Shown here: positions 27,401 to 36,715 of the stretch, one piece after another | Layout: each line of letters opens with the position of its first letter | Numbering within the stretch: the first letter of the stretch is position 1 | Assembly (NCBI RefSeq): GCF_000002515.2 | Contig: NC_006039.1 | Span: 1,488,001 to 1,552,000, forward strand | Direction: 5' to 3' | DNA length: 64,000 bases | Source of the DNA: Kluyveromyces lactis | Taxonomy: Eukaryota; Ascomycota; Saccharomycetes; Saccharomycetales; Saccharomycetaceae | The notes under the pieces: model-generated | What the model was told of the DNA's origin: nothing | Seen by the model: only the letters and a program-made list of their open reading frames with translations | The model's database searches: none | Translations under genes and position numbers: made by a program

Positions 27401-30143
27401 TGATTTGCAGAACACCAACAGTGTAGAATATGGTGTTTCTTTTGCTCTTGAACTAGCAGGTACGATTTTATCTGCCGACCGTGAGCTATCAAAAATCGGT
27501 TATACCAACATAAACGTGAAACCAAACAGTTTGTCAGGATTCTTGTCACAACATGCATGGAGATCTAAAATTCTCACCGAAAGAAGTACCATGTCTTCTC
27601 CTGAAGACATTAACACCGAACGTGTTAATTTGAAGAACAGTATTGTGACGAAGTTAGTTGCCAATCAAGAGATAGACGATGTCTCCATTACGGACTTCTT
27701 AAGTCTATGCGGTGTCTTGCTTATTATGAGACGAGGCGAATCAGCGTCCCTAATTTATGACCTTGTATCTATTCCCTTCCAAACGTTCCACAGCAATACT
27801 ATGAAAGTGGCTACAAATGTTTGGCTTTCGTTCATCAAGGAGCGTAAAGATGTTGCACATTTGCTTGTCTCTGAAATCGCCACATTTTGGTGTAAATCCA
27901 TCAATGATAAGTTCGGGTTGTACAACCGTTCCATTGATAAGCAGGATGTTGAATTTGTGAAGATGGAATACAAACCTTATGATATGGATGCAATCAAAAA
28001 GGAAAATAAGAGAGTAAGTGGGGTGTTGAAGCCTCATTTACACGTAATTAGATTCTTTGCATCCCATTTCGAAGCTACCGTATACGAAAGTGATCATCTT
28101 TTGAAGTTATTCACCCATGTAGCGTATCATGGTGTTTCTAACCTAGAGCATGCTAGTTTACATCCATTTGCAAGAATGGTCCGTCATGAGCTAATTAGGT
28201 TTGCTATCTTAGTATTACTAGTCAATGAGAAGAAGAACACAAGCGACGTGAAAAAACTAGCTCAAGCGCTTGTCAAGGGTGCTTTGTCTTGGTTTAAAGT
28301 TCGTCCAACTTGGCCACTAGGAGGCAATGAAGCAAAAATCAAGGCCGATTTAACTCTAATGGTTGATTTATATCAGCAATTCAAAAACCACTCCCAGTTA
28401 TTAGTAAAGCATACTGGGAACTCTTACGTCCTATTGGAGTATTTCATGCTGAACGAGGTGTTCCTCTTGCGTACATGGTTAAAACCATTTGCTAAGCACG
28501 AAAATGAAGATCTAAAACTTCCAGCTGAACTAGTTTCACATGCCTTCTCCTTGGATTGCAATTTAGCTGTGAATTTATGTGAACGATTCAACAATGAGAC
28601 AAAATACACCGATAAGCTTGGTAAGCTCATTAGGAAGAACCCTGTGGACAGTTGTCATGTCCACACTGCGATGACGTATTTATTAAAAGAATGTGGCCCC
28701 GGAGCAACAGAGCATTCCGTCCCACATGAAGTTGTGTATTGGGTACCAGTCTCACCGTTATCATCGATCAACCTATTCTTACCACCATGGAATAGGAACA
28801 GATTCTTGTTGCAATACAATTTACGTGCATTGGAATCGCATGACGTAGAGAACACATTCTTCTACGTACCTCAAATTGTTCAATGTCTAAGACACGACGA
28901 GGACCAATACGTAGCGAGATTCATTCTCGACACCGCGAAGATCAGTCTTCAATTCTCTCATCAAATCATTTGGAACATGTTAGCAAACGAGTACCAGGAC
29001 GACGAGGCTACCATAGAGGATCCAATAAAGCCCACCCTGGAACACATTAGGGCAAAGATGATTGATACGTACGATGACGAGGCAAAACAATACTACGAGA
29101 GAGAATTCACCTTCTTCAACGATGTTACCAGCATTTCTGGTAAATTGAAACCTTACATCAAGAAGACAAAGGCGGAGAAGAAAGCCAAAATTGACGAAGA
29201 GATGAGTAAGATTGTAGTTCAGAAGGACGTCTACTTGCCAAGCAATCCAGATGGAATTGTCGTTGATATCGACAGAAAGAGCGGTAAGCCTTTACAATCG
29301 CATGCCAAGGCTCCCTTCATGGCCACGTTCAGAGTGAAAAAGGACGATTCTGAGGAGAAATGGCAGAGTGCCATTTTCAAAGTTGGTGACGATTGTAGAC
29401 AAGACGTGTTGGCGTTACAACTGATCTCTTTGTTCAGATCCATTTGGTCACACATCGGACTAGACGTGTACGTCTTCCCCTACAGAGTCACTGCCACTGC
29501 ACCAGGGTGCGGTGTCATCGACGTCTTACCAGACTCCATATCAAGAGACATGTTAGGCCGTGAAGCTGTGAATGGATTATACGAATATTTCATCAGTAAA
29601 TTCGGTAACGAGAGTACCATTGAATTCCAAAGAGCAAGAAACAACTTCGTGAAATCCTTAGCCGCTTACAGCGTCATCTCCTACCTACTACAATTCAAGG
29701 ATAGACACAACGGTAATATCATGTACGACTCACAGGGCCATTGTCTACACATTGATTTCGGTTTTATATTCGATATCGTGCCTGGGGGAGTGAAATTCGA
29801 AGCCGTGCCCTTCAAGCTAACAAAAGAGATGGTCAAAGTCATGGGCGGTAGCCAACACACCCAGGCGTTCAGCCAATTCGAAGATCTATGCGTTGCAACT
29901 TTCCTAGGTATAAGACCCTACATGAACGTGATCATCGATGGAATAGTACCCATGCTAGAGAGCAGCTTACCCTGCTTTAAAGCACAAAAGACAATCAAGA
30001 ACTTGAGAAACAGGTTTGTTCCGGGTAAGTCTCCTCAGGAAGCCGCCCAACATATGAGACAGTTGATCCGCCGGTCCTACGAATCGATGTTTACAAAGGG
30101 TTACGATGAGTTCCAAAGGTTGACGAACGGAATTCCATATTGA
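24447..30143 (+). CDS. STT4: Phosphatidylinositol 4-kinase STT4
   Basis: 1898 residues (1900 in S. cerevisiae). Type III PI4K alpha at the plasma membrane, making PI4P for the Pkc1 pathway and endocytosis. Long alpha-helical N-terminal region, then the PIK/LKU helical domain (about 1300-1500) and the kinase domain at the C-terminus: IFKVGDDCRQD, the P-loop-like start, VFPYRVTATAPGCGVIDVLPDS, catalytic DRHNGN (D1752, N1757) and DFGF (D1770). The last residues FTKGYDEFQRLTNGIPY are the usual family end. Neighbours UBC12 and ACO1 match S. cerevisiae YLR306W-YLR304C, with the DCAF4-like gene inserted. Confidence 0.98.
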   Translation: MRGLKRCGISLRARALQKLCEVNGSEDPPLSKLINSLPIAYSSNVSKLYSIPLTLKELEIIFAICDTSPQDLETVESIIDNLITPYFVDCSKHKFTDVVTSKFKNNGFKNPLEVLCHKMTFFLLRASTKFSSLTGKVNRLFSEYLKTIQSTLSVNALVSFLGHMEAMAAGIQKSDRITQFHWELVFHLIQILNSEFLLKAETVLSQSVSNDILVDYFDNHREICALRFVHLLAKVQVNLLTVVFDVKNHENLSEYLLIIQDLEYQEETGNEEYVKFKQITVENSRELNKIASNAAKIITLVDDGAPYMNLQTYNTVSLAYRCKVSNMEILAFSLFIDEHESGMLSTKLISISIQEIETLHATIRLESPEVLKAIVNVASLMNFFTDRLSARLLNVFPLIVSSQQISTELVTQLSANFAIGLKPLSEDAIVGTIYSLNNLLAVTKDGSPVPLLKERKMTVSDMNELDKMFPRQRKANTFTSLNDMRVYLGAENDNSSTASLVLSKVAEAEEKTLFDTSNTHYHDQLFKNAVMACVTVARYYGDQAISALAITILTQKFRALSTKSDRLILEGLAHILPFVADNEFRMLCKFYNSVSLQSLKEENTDILDAVLSARVIISKELKNGTKGASYMYYLRSILDIIVSRGDVEKLEHHRSHHEISKVAEQIAFFLKPLALLLPVPGEDVSIRDILGKDAVTTSAFRNIWFNMVIHGFHIKSDMALKFRRELEIIAYNSPPLVSDFPSNNKETTLEMNTILRRGSSNHNVKAQKSSIQHILSSNVIATRTISTTKIMFLAASFFLESIRCDIGDCSTILEYFSDSTIVNTNLDRFLGPIAINLNNKYLQTVPTGDLKLFSAKKSSGELKKMFLMLTHRDLFLQDCAFQCCDIFIKKLPSSLCHHDSLYALLDSLSMLFDSVSDFETRKYDPRFEFTLRTSGIKVLLTDSEEWRKSTFERLVIAAREWTKILLRTSNQDGKILLQSYITDVTDLQNTNSVEYGVSFALELAGTILSADRELSKIGYTNINVKPNSLSGFLSQHAWRSKILTERSTMSSPEDINTERVNLKNSIVTKLVANQEIDDVSITDFLSLCGVLLIMRRGESASLIYDLVSIPFQTFHSNTMKVATNVWLSFIKERKDVAHLLVSEIATFWCKSINDKFGLYNRSIDKQDVEFVKMEYKPYDMDAIKKENKRVSGVLKPHLHVIRFFASHFEATVYESDHLLKLFTHVAYHGVSNLEHASLHPFARMVRHELIRFAILVLLVNEKKNTSDVKKLAQALVKGALSWFKVRPTWPLGGNEAKIKADLTLMVDLYQQFKNHSQLLVKHTGNSYVLLEYFMLNEVFLLRTWLKPFAKHENEDLKLPAELVSHAFSLDCNLAVNLCERFNNETKYTDKLGKLIRKNPVDSCHVHTAMTYLLKECGPGATEHSVPHEVVYWVPVSPLSSINLFLPPWNRNRFLLQYNLRALESHDVENTFFYVPQIVQCLRHDEDQYVARFILDTAKISLQFSHQIIWNMLANEYQDDEATIEDPIKPTLEHIRAKMIDTYDDEAKQYYEREFTFFNDVTSISGKLKPYIKKTKAEKKAKIDEEMSKIVVQKDVYLPSNPDGIVVDIDRKSGKPLQSHAKAPFMATFRVKKDDSEEKWQSAIFKVGDDCRQDVLALQLISLFRSIWSHIGLDVYVFPYRVTATAPGCGVIDVLPDSISRDMLGREAVNGLYEYFISKFGNESTIEFQRARNNFVKSLAAYSVISYLLQFKDRHNGNIMYDSQGHCLHIDFGFIFDIVPGGVKFEAVPFKLTKEMVKVMGGSQHTQAFSQFEDLCVATFLGIRPYMNVIIDGIVPMLESSLPCFKAQKTIKNLRNRFVPGKSPQEAAQHMRQLIRRSYESMFTKGYDEFQRLTNGIPY

Positions 30144-30157
30144 AGAGTGGAAAAAAA

Positions 30158-30183
30158 ACAACAACAACAACAACAACAACAAC
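30158..30183 (+). repeat. (CAA)n run directly after STT4
   Basis: About eight CAA units begin 15 bp after the STT4 stop codon, in the presumed 3' UTR. Confidence 0.85.
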
Positions 30184-30293
30184 CATGCCCGATCCTCGGG
30201 CATGGTCTCCATACCGTACCACTCTGTTACCCTGCAAACCGAACTTCGGTCATCCCAAGTTCGGTAAACTATTTTACCTTTTCCGATCCTCGG
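30183..30293. promoter_or_regulatory. Three everted CCG-N5-CGG sites within hairpin-forming sequence upstream of ACO1
   Basis: CCGATCCTCGG (30189-30199), CCGAACTTCGG (30239-30249) and CCGATCCTCGG again (30283-30293) are spaced 44-50 bp. The first lies inside a 9-bp stem, CCATGCCCG (30183-30191) with CGGGCATGG (30197-30205), loop ATCCT. The second overlaps another inverted pair, CCGAACTT (30239-30246) and AAGTTCGG (30257-30264). Everted CCG..CGG half-sites are a binding format of Zn2Cys6 dimers. The cluster is 735-845 bp before the ACO1 start and 40-150 bp after the STT4 stop, so a role in STT4 3'-end formation is also possible. Confidence 0.5.
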
Positions 30294-31027
30294 CCTTGGT
30301 CCATATCTCCACCGCCCTCGCCCCCGAAACAAAAACAAAAGCAAGGATGTATGGAGAAACCGAAGCCGCTCTTCATCCTTTTTTGCCTCGCCCATCATCG
30401 GCCCCTTCGACAAACGAGCGTAAAATGCCCACTGGCCAATCACAATCGGTCCTGGCCCCAGCTCACATAATCACCCGTACGTACCATTCTAAGTATCTCA
30501 CCACCCTTTAACCGCGCTGCGCAGAAACCCCCGCGCCCTTTCATTTCCTATCCTTTATTCCCCTTTAAAACTCCATTTATTCAGTCGTTTCGACTCGTCC
30601 GCTACTGGCACTTCTACCGCTCGCTACTACAGCTTAGAACCATCATTTGGCTTTAACAGCTTTTGAAATTTTTTTTTTTTTTCTCCCTCTCTGGTTTATT
30701 CTGGTTTCATTATTTTTTACAGGCTTTCCTGTTTCAATCCCTCAGTGAATGATCAAATGGATCAAATGATGACTGTAAAAACAGTGGGCAAAGCATTATA
30801 CCGTGATGTAATTTTTAGTTTTTTAATTAATACTGGCTAAATGTGTTGAAGATTTTGGCATTATATATATAATATAGCATTATCGGTTTGTTAGATTCTT
30901 CTTTTCCTTGGAGTTATTCAATTTGTTTCTGTATTTATTAGGTTCAGCGGTTTTTTTTTAGTATTTTCAGTTTTTAATAGTATTACATCTATCAAGGATT
31001 AAACCCCGCTTAAACTGCACTGAGATA
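30294..31027. promoter_or_regulatory. ACO1 promoter region
   Basis: No gene seen. A T-run near 30667-30681 and a TATATATAATATA element at about 30865 lie upstream of the start; both fit a strongly expressed promoter. The open frames at 30140-30511 start at TTG and are rejected. Confidence 0.5.
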
Positions 31028-33394
31028 ATGTTGTCTGCTCGTGTTGCCTTGAAGAAGCAAGGAGTCGTTAGACAAGGAGTCATCAGACACTTGGCTACCG
31101 GAGTCTCTAGTACTATGACTAGAGACTCTAAAGTTCATCAAAATTTGTTGGAAGACCATTCCTTCATTAACTATAAACAAAACATTGAGTATGTCAATAT
31201 CGTCAGAGAAAGACTAGGACGTCCATTGACATACGCAGAAAAGATTTTGTACGGTCATTTGGATGATCCTCATGGTCAAGAAATCGAAAGAGGTGTTTCT
31301 TATTTGAAATTGAGACCAGATCGTGTTGCTTGTCAAGATGCTACCGCTCAAATGGCTATCTTGCAATTCATGTCAGCAGGTTTACCTCAAGTTGCTAAGC
31401 CATTGACTGTTCACTGTGACCATTTGATTCAAGCTCAAATTGGTGGTGAAAAGGATTTGAAGAGAGCCATTGATATCAACAAGGAAGTTTACGATTTCTT
31501 GGCTACTGCTACTGCTAAATATAATATGGGTTTCTGGAAGCCAGGTTCCGGTATTATCCATCAAATCGTTTTGGAAAACTATGCTTTCCCAGGTGCTTTG
31601 ATTATTGGTACCGATTCGCATACTCCAAATGCTGGTGGTCTAGGTCAATTGGCTATTGGTGTTGGTGGTGCTGATGCTGTCGATGTCATGTCCGATTTGG
31701 CATGGGAATTGAAGGCTCCAAAGATTATGGGTGTTAAGTTGACCGGTAGAATGAACGGTTGGACTTCTCCAAAGGATATTATTCTAAAGTTGGCTGGTAT
31801 CACTACCGTCAAAGGTGGTACTGGTAAGATTGTTGAATATTTCGGTGACGGTGTTGACACTTTCAGTGCTACTGGTATGGGTACCATCTGTAATATGGGT
31901 GCTGAAATCGGTGCCACTACATCCGTTTTCCCATTCAACAAGTCTATGATTGACTATTTGGATGCTACTGGTAGAGACAAGATTGCTCAATTCGCTCAAT
32001 TGTACCACAAGGATTTGTTGTCCGCTGATGAAGGTGCTGAGTACGATGAAATCATCGAAATCGATTTGAACACTTTGGAACCATATGTCAATGGTCCATT
32101 CACTCCAGATTTGGCTACTCCAATCTCTAAGATGAAGGATGTCGCTGTCAAGAACAACTGGCCTCTAGAAGTTAAAGTCGGTCTTATCGGTTCTTGTACC
32201 AACTCTTCTTACGAAGATATGTCCAGAGCTGCTTCCGTCGTTAAGGATGCTGCTACCCACGGTCTAAAATCTAAGTCTATCTTCACTGTGACTCCAGGTT
32301 CTGAACAAATCAGAGCTACCATCGCTAGAGATGGTCAATTGGAAACTTTCAAAGAATTCGGTGGTACCGTTTTGGCTAACGCTTGTGGTCCATGTATCGG
32401 TCAATGGGACAGACAAGATATCAAGAAGGGTGACAAGAACACCATTGTTTCCTCTTTCAACAGAAACTTCACTGCTAGAAACGATGGTAACCCAGATACT
32501 CACTCCTTCGTTGCCTCTCCAGAAATCACTACCGCTTTCGCCATTGCTGGTGATTTGAGATTTAACCCTCTAACCGACACTTTGAAGGACAAGGACGGTA
32601 ACGAATTCATGTTGAAACCACCAACTGGTGTTGGTTTGCCAGTTAAGGGTTACGACCCAGGTGAAAACACTTACCAAGCTCCACCAAAGGACCGTTCTTC
32701 CGTTACTGTCCAAGTTTCTCCAACGTCTGACCGTCTACAATTGTTGAAACCTTTCAAGGCTTGGGATGGTAAGGATGCTTTCGATATGCCAATCTTGATC
32801 AAATCTCTAGGTAAGACCACCACTGACCATATCTCTATGGCTGGTCCATGGTTGAAGTACAGAGGTCATTTGGAAAACATTTCAAACAACTATATGATTG
32901 GTGCTATTAACGCTGAAAACAAGAAGGCTAACTGTGTCAAGCACCACTACACTGGTGAATACGCCGGTGTTCCAGACACTGCTAGAGCTTACAGAGATGC
33001 AGGTATCAGATGGGTTGTCATTGGTGGTGAAAACTTCGGTGAAGGTTCTTCTCGTGAACACGCTGCCTTGGAACCAAGATTCTTGGGTGGTTTCGCTATT
33101 ATTACCAAATCCTTCGCAAGAATTCACGAAACTAACTTGAAGAAACAAGGTATGTTGCCTTTGAACTTTGCTGAACCAGCTGCTTACGACAAGATCAACC
33201 CAGATGACACCATCGACATCTTGGGTTTGACTACTCTAGCTCCAGGTAAGAACTTGATCATGAGAGTTCATCCAAAGGAAGGTGAAGCTTGGGAAACCCC
33301 ATTGTCTCACACTTTCAACGCTGAACAAATCGAATGGTTCAAGGCCGGTTCTGCTTTGAACAGATTGGCTAACGCCAAGAAGGCTAAGAACTGA
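31028..33394 (+). CDS. ACO1: Mitochondrial aconitase ACO1
   Basis: 788 residues (778 in S. cerevisiae). Isomerises citrate to isocitrate in the TCA cycle; the same protein packages mtDNA in S. cerevisiae. N-terminal basic presequence [25 protein letters not shown]. Iron-sulfur ligands are C390 ([11 protein letters not shown]), C453 and C456 (ACGPCIGQW), with the same spacing as the S. cerevisiae enzyme. Active-site segments [23 protein letters not shown] and [16 protein letters not shown] are intact. Codon choice is strongly biased (GGT, TCT, AAG, GAA, TTG), which indicates high expression compared with neighbours. Follows STT4 as in S. cerevisiae, but on the opposite relative strand arrangement of the whole block. 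Confidence 0.99.
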   Translation: MLSARVALKKQGVVRQGVIRHLATGVSSTMTRDSKVHQNLLEDHSFINYKQNIEYVNIVRERLGRPLTYAEKILYGHLDDPHGQEIERGVSYLKLRPDRVACQDATAQMAILQFMSAGLPQVAKPLTVHCDHLIQAQIGGEKDLKRAIDINKEVYDFLATATAKYNMGFWKPGSGIIHQIVLENYAFPGALIIGTDSHTPNAGGLGQLAIGVGGADAVDVMSDLAWELKAPKIMGVKLTGRMNGWTSPKDIILKLAGITTVKGGTGKIVEYFGDGVDTFSATGMGTICNMGAEIGATTSVFPFNKSMIDYLDATGRDKIAQFAQLYHKDLLSADEGAEYDEIIEIDLNTLEPYVNGPFTPDLATPISKMKDVAVKNNWPLEVKVGLIGSCTNSSYEDMSRAASVVKDAATHGLKSKSIFTVTPGSEQIRATIARDGQLETFKEFGGTVLANACGPCIGQWDRQDIKKGDKNTIVSSFNRNFTARNDGNPDTHSFVASPEITTAFAIAGDLRFNPLTDTLKDKDGNEFMLKPPTGVGLPVKGYDPGENTYQAPPKDRSSVTVQVSPTSDRLQLLKPFKAWDGKDAFDMPILIKSLGKTTTDHISMAGPWLKYRGHLENISNNYMIGAINAENKKANCVKHHYTGEYAGVPDTARAYRDAGIRWVVIGGENFGEGSSREHAALEPRFLGGFAIITKSFARIHETNLKKQGMLPLNFAEPAAYDKINPDDTIDILGLTTLAPGKNLIMRVHPKEGEAWETPLSHTFNAEQIEWFKAGSALNRLANAKKAKN

Positions 33395-34474
33395 ATAGAT
33401 CAAATTTTTCAAGTATAAATTTGACCTCTTCTCTTCTTTTGGTTCAATCAACATCAAAAACAAAGCACAAATTTCCCTCCCACTTACAACCCCCCCATAT
33501 TATTTATTTCTAACTCTTCTTTTATCCATCGTTTTTTGCACTTTCACATCTGCTCTTAGAGACCATTCAAATATTCCCTAAGATTTCAAAGATTTGATAT
33601 CATCAAATACAATTAAGAAAAAGATTGATTGAGAAGATACTAGTAGTAGTATACTAGAAAAACCAAAACCATAAAAACCCTTTAACGAAAAAAAAAATAC
33701 CAACACACATTCTTCATTTTATTATTATTCACCCTGTCTATCTCAACATTATCATTTTTTTTTCATATCATAAAGTATCATATCATTCGTATTATCTCTC
33801 TATCTCTTTCTTTTTCTTTCCCTTAGTATCGGCTTATCCGAGCTATACCATCGAACTTCACCAAAAACACGAAAAAGATGACATTACACACTTTATGCAG
33901 GATGTTAACCCACCTCTAATAACTTATTTATTTATTTTTGACGTTATGAAATACACATACATGCTTATCTTAACTACTTCTTTTGACTCATACCAGTTTG
34001 TTGCCGCTTATGACGCATTCGGCCGCATCTTCTTAGTAACAGCCAGACAAAGAATTGTGACTCAGCGCATGATATCCAACTGAAAACAGGAAAGCGATGC
34101 TAGTAAAAGCACATATACCTTGCAGTATCTGCAGCAGCAAAATATGCAGATTTTGTCGATTCGGAGCTATATGGAACTCCAACGGAACTATGTAGATCTC
34201 CAAACTCATTACTTGGTTGCTAAAACTTTTTTTTTTTTCCCTTTCGGCCTATATAAAATGGTCGAAATTCATTGTACGATGCCCATCACATACGGCTAGT
34301 AAACAAACTTGCATGTAAAATCAAGCTTAAAGGTTAAAGTTAGCCAAGAAAAAGGAAGGTATCGAAGCACCAAAGAGAAGTTCAATATTCGAACGAGCGT
34401 TAGCAAGGGTATGAACTGTAGTATTTGTGTACTTCTTCGATAGGGTTTTTGTTTTTTTATTTGAGAGAGATAGG
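33395..34474. promoter_or_regulatory. ACO1 / MCH-type transporter gap with uORF
   Basis: 1.08 kb of AT-rich, pyrimidine-run-rich sequence. I see no convincing gene; the 62-codon frame at 33895-34083 has no recognisable feature. CCTATATAAAA near 34248-34258 is a likely TATA box. An 11-codon uORF (ATG 34411, stop ending 34443) precedes the transporter start at 34475. Confidence 0.5.
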
Positions 34475-35923
34475 ATGGTAGAAAAAGATCTGGAAGTTAG
34501 CGACCAGAAGAGCAGAGAGAAAGATGCAGCATTTTATCAGGAAGAAGCTATGGTGAATGAAACAGAAAAATATAATGAATCCGTGGATTATAACAAGATT
34601 CAAATTCCGGACGGTGGATACGGCTGGGTTGTTTGTATGTGTTACTTTTTCCTTAACTTTTGTACGTGGGGTTCCAATTCTGGGTTTGCCATTTATTTGT
34701 CATATTATCTAGAAAGTAATCGATTCCCAGGAGCTACGAAATTGGATTTTGCTGCTATTGGTGGGTTAGCTTTTGGTGCTGGGTTAATATTTGCACCATT
34801 AATTAATTATTTTGTGATTAAGACCAGTGTGAAAACATCCATTGCTGTTGGGATTGTTTTGCAAGGTGCTGCGTTGTTGCTATGTGCATTTGCGACAAAA
34901 TTATGGCAAGTGTTTTTGACACAGGGTTTATTGGTATCGTTTGGGTTAGCATTCATTTCTATTCCGGCAACTAACATCATCTCTCCATGGTTTAGAAGAA
35001 AAAGGACGTTGGCTCTTGGGATCGGTGCGTCAGGCTCAGGATTAGGTGGTATTCTTTTCAATTTGGCAATGCAAAGGATTGTCGAAGTGAAGTCATTGAA
35101 ATGGGCATTGATCTCTCAATGTATTATCAATTCTGTGTTAAGTACCGTTGCTCTATTATTAATTAGAACAAGAGATAACGTTGTGCGTGAAACGGCTAAG
35201 GAAATGCCCAAATTTTTTGAGTTATCCCTACTGAAGAACGCTGCTGTATGGTTCTTGATTTTTTACGTGAGTTGCACAATGTTGGGATACGTTGTACTAT
35301 TATATTCACTTAGTGCCTTCGCCGTATCCCTAGGTTACTCACAGAAACAAGGTTCCATTGTCTCTTGCATGATCAGTGTTGGTGGATTTGTCTTTCGACC
35401 AGCTGTTGGTCATGTTGCTGATAAATACGGGCCTGTAACTGTGGGGATCATAGTTCATGCTATTGTTGGTATCATATGTCTTGCCATGTGGATCCCATGC
35501 AGAAATCTTGCCACTGCCATTGCATTCGGGCTCCTATCCGGTGCATTAATGGGTAGTATCTGGCCATTACAAACAAGTATCATTTCCAGAATCGGTGGTC
35601 TTAACAAGTTACCAGCCATTTATTCTTTCACCTGGCCTTGTATCGGCATGATGTCCATTGTTTCCCCAATCATTGGTCTAAGACTACGTAGTAACGATCC
35701 AACAGTTGCCAACCAATACGTGAATACAGCCATTTTCTCCGGTATGGGATATTTCGGAGCTGCATTTTTCCTATGGATGATTCGTGGGTATCTAATAGCT
35801 CGTGACAAGCTCGCCATGGTTGCAAAGACAGGTCACGACGATGGTGAATTGCATTTACACGTCACGATTCCGGAACTCTTGAAAGGTCTACTGACAATCG
35901 GACGACTACCAAGAAAAGTTTGA
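34475..35923 (+). CDS. Monocarboxylate-permease-like MFS transporter (MCH2/ESBP6 type)
   Basis: 482 residues from the first ATG at 34475; the longer frame begins at a GTG and is not used. About 50 acidic/polar cytosolic residues, then the family's opening signature IPDGGYGWVVC, followed by 12 predicted membrane segments with a central loop near 245-265. Glycine-rich helix motifs SGSGLGGILFNLAMQRI and PDGGYGW are typical of the MCT/SLC16 family. Yeast MCH proteins do not import lactate; Mch5 carries riboflavin, while the substrates of Mch2 and Esbp6 are unclear. The exact ortholog cannot be fixed, so no symbol is given. The gene has no S. cerevisiae counterpart between ACO1 and SPH1/SPA2. Confidence 0.88.
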   Translation: MVEKDLEVSDQKSREKDAAFYQEEAMVNETEKYNESVDYNKIQIPDGGYGWVVCMCYFFLNFCTWGSNSGFAIYLSYYLESNRFPGATKLDFAAIGGLAFGAGLIFAPLINYFVIKTSVKTSIAVGIVLQGAALLLCAFATKLWQVFLTQGLLVSFGLAFISIPATNIISPWFRRKRTLALGIGASGSGLGGILFNLAMQRIVEVKSLKWALISQCIINSVLSTVALLLIRTRDNVVRETAKEMPKFFELSLLKNAAVWFLIFYVSCTMLGYVVLLYSLSAFAVSLGYSQKQGSIVSCMISVGGFVFRPAVGHVADKYGPVTVGIIVHAIVGIICLAMWIPCRNLATAIAFGLLSGALMGSIWPLQTSIISRIGGLNKLPAIYSFTWPCIGMMSIVSPIIGLRLRSNDPTVANQYVNTAIFSGMGYFGAAFFLWMIRGYLIARDKLAMVAKTGHDDGELHLHVTIPELLKGLLTIGRLPRKV

Positions 35924-36115
35924 TGTATATAATAGAAAAAGATATACTAAAACAAAACCTAATAATATGCATGTATATTCTAGTATAATTCAATGCTATA
36001 CTATAATTGCTCACACTCATTGTTGCAATGCTTTCGTAAGTGCGATGCTTAGCATACATTTTGCCCAAATCACCAAGGTATTGGTATCCGAAGAGTTGTA
36101 TTTCCAACAGAAATC

Positions 36116-36188
36116 GCTGCTTTAGCTCAGTTGGGAGAGCGTATGACTGAAGTTCATAAGGTCCTGTGTTCGATCCACAGAAGCAGCA
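36116..36188 (+). tRNA. tRNA-Phe (GAA), intronless
   Basis: A 73-nt gene folds completely: acceptor GCTGCTT with AAGCAGC, discriminator A, D arm GCTC-AGTTGGGA-GAGC, anticodon stem TATGA with TCATA, loop CTGAAGT (anticodon GAA), variable AGGTC, T arm CTGTG-TTCGATC-CACAG. D and T arms match S. cerevisiae tRNA-Phe as I remember it, including G20 and A73 identity bases, while both the acceptor and anticodon stems carry several compensatory pair changes and position 38 is T. There is no intron, whereas S. cerevisiae nuclear tRNA-Phe genes have one after position 37. Internal A and B boxes are present. Confidence 0.95.
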
Positions 36189-36208
36189 TTTCTTTTTTAT
36201 TTTTTTTA
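36189..36208 (+). terminator. Pol III terminator after tRNA-Phe
   Basis: T-rich sequence with runs of 6 and 8 T directly follows the tRNA, as expected for RNA polymerase III termination. Confidence 0.85.
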
Positions 36209-36715
36209 TCGATTCTCTTTTCTTCTCATCACGTGAAAGAAAACGCCAAACTTTCAATAAAATTACGCGTTATCACGAAGAACGAGGTGTAGTAAGAACG
36301 CTTTTTTTCTTTTGGCTGAAAAAACGATGAGTTCTTAGGTATGGAAATTGAAATATTGGAATTAGAATCTTGTTTCAATTCGAATTAAACAGTGGATTAA
36401 CTCTTCTTCATGAAAGAAAGTCAATTGTATAGAATCAAGTATTCATCATTACGAAATAAGTGCGAGTTGTTGTGAATCAGCGGTAGCGGTTTGGTAAAGA
36501 CGATACAAGTCTTAAAAGGAGAAGGCCGTCAATTATTTAAACTTGGGAAAGTATCGAATTGAGTTATTTACAGACACACTGGTTTCTTCGATTTCACTTC
36601 CCTTTTTTGACCATTATACTTGAAACGAGTGTCCTCAGTGACAATTGCAATTGACATTAATACGTGTTCTTAATTGACCATTGTTTGATAATTTGTTTTC
36701 ATTTTACCGTTCCAA
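36209..36715. promoter_or_regulatory. SPA2 upstream region with MCB and E-box
   Basis: ACGCGT (36265-36270) is a perfect MluI cell-cycle box, the MBF site for G1/S expression; TCACGTGA at 36229-36236 contains a CACGTG. CAATTGCAATTG (36642-36653) is a palindrome 62 bp before the start. No gene is visible. Confidence 0.55.

Noticed and set aside
30140-30511. Two overlapping open frames after STT4
   Set aside because: They start at the STT4 stop region without a supported ATG, encode CAA-repeat low complexity, and resemble no family.
33895-34083. 62-codon frame between ACO1 and the MCH-type transporter
   Set aside because: No recognisable feature and an arbitrary composition; AT-rich spacer easily yields such frames.
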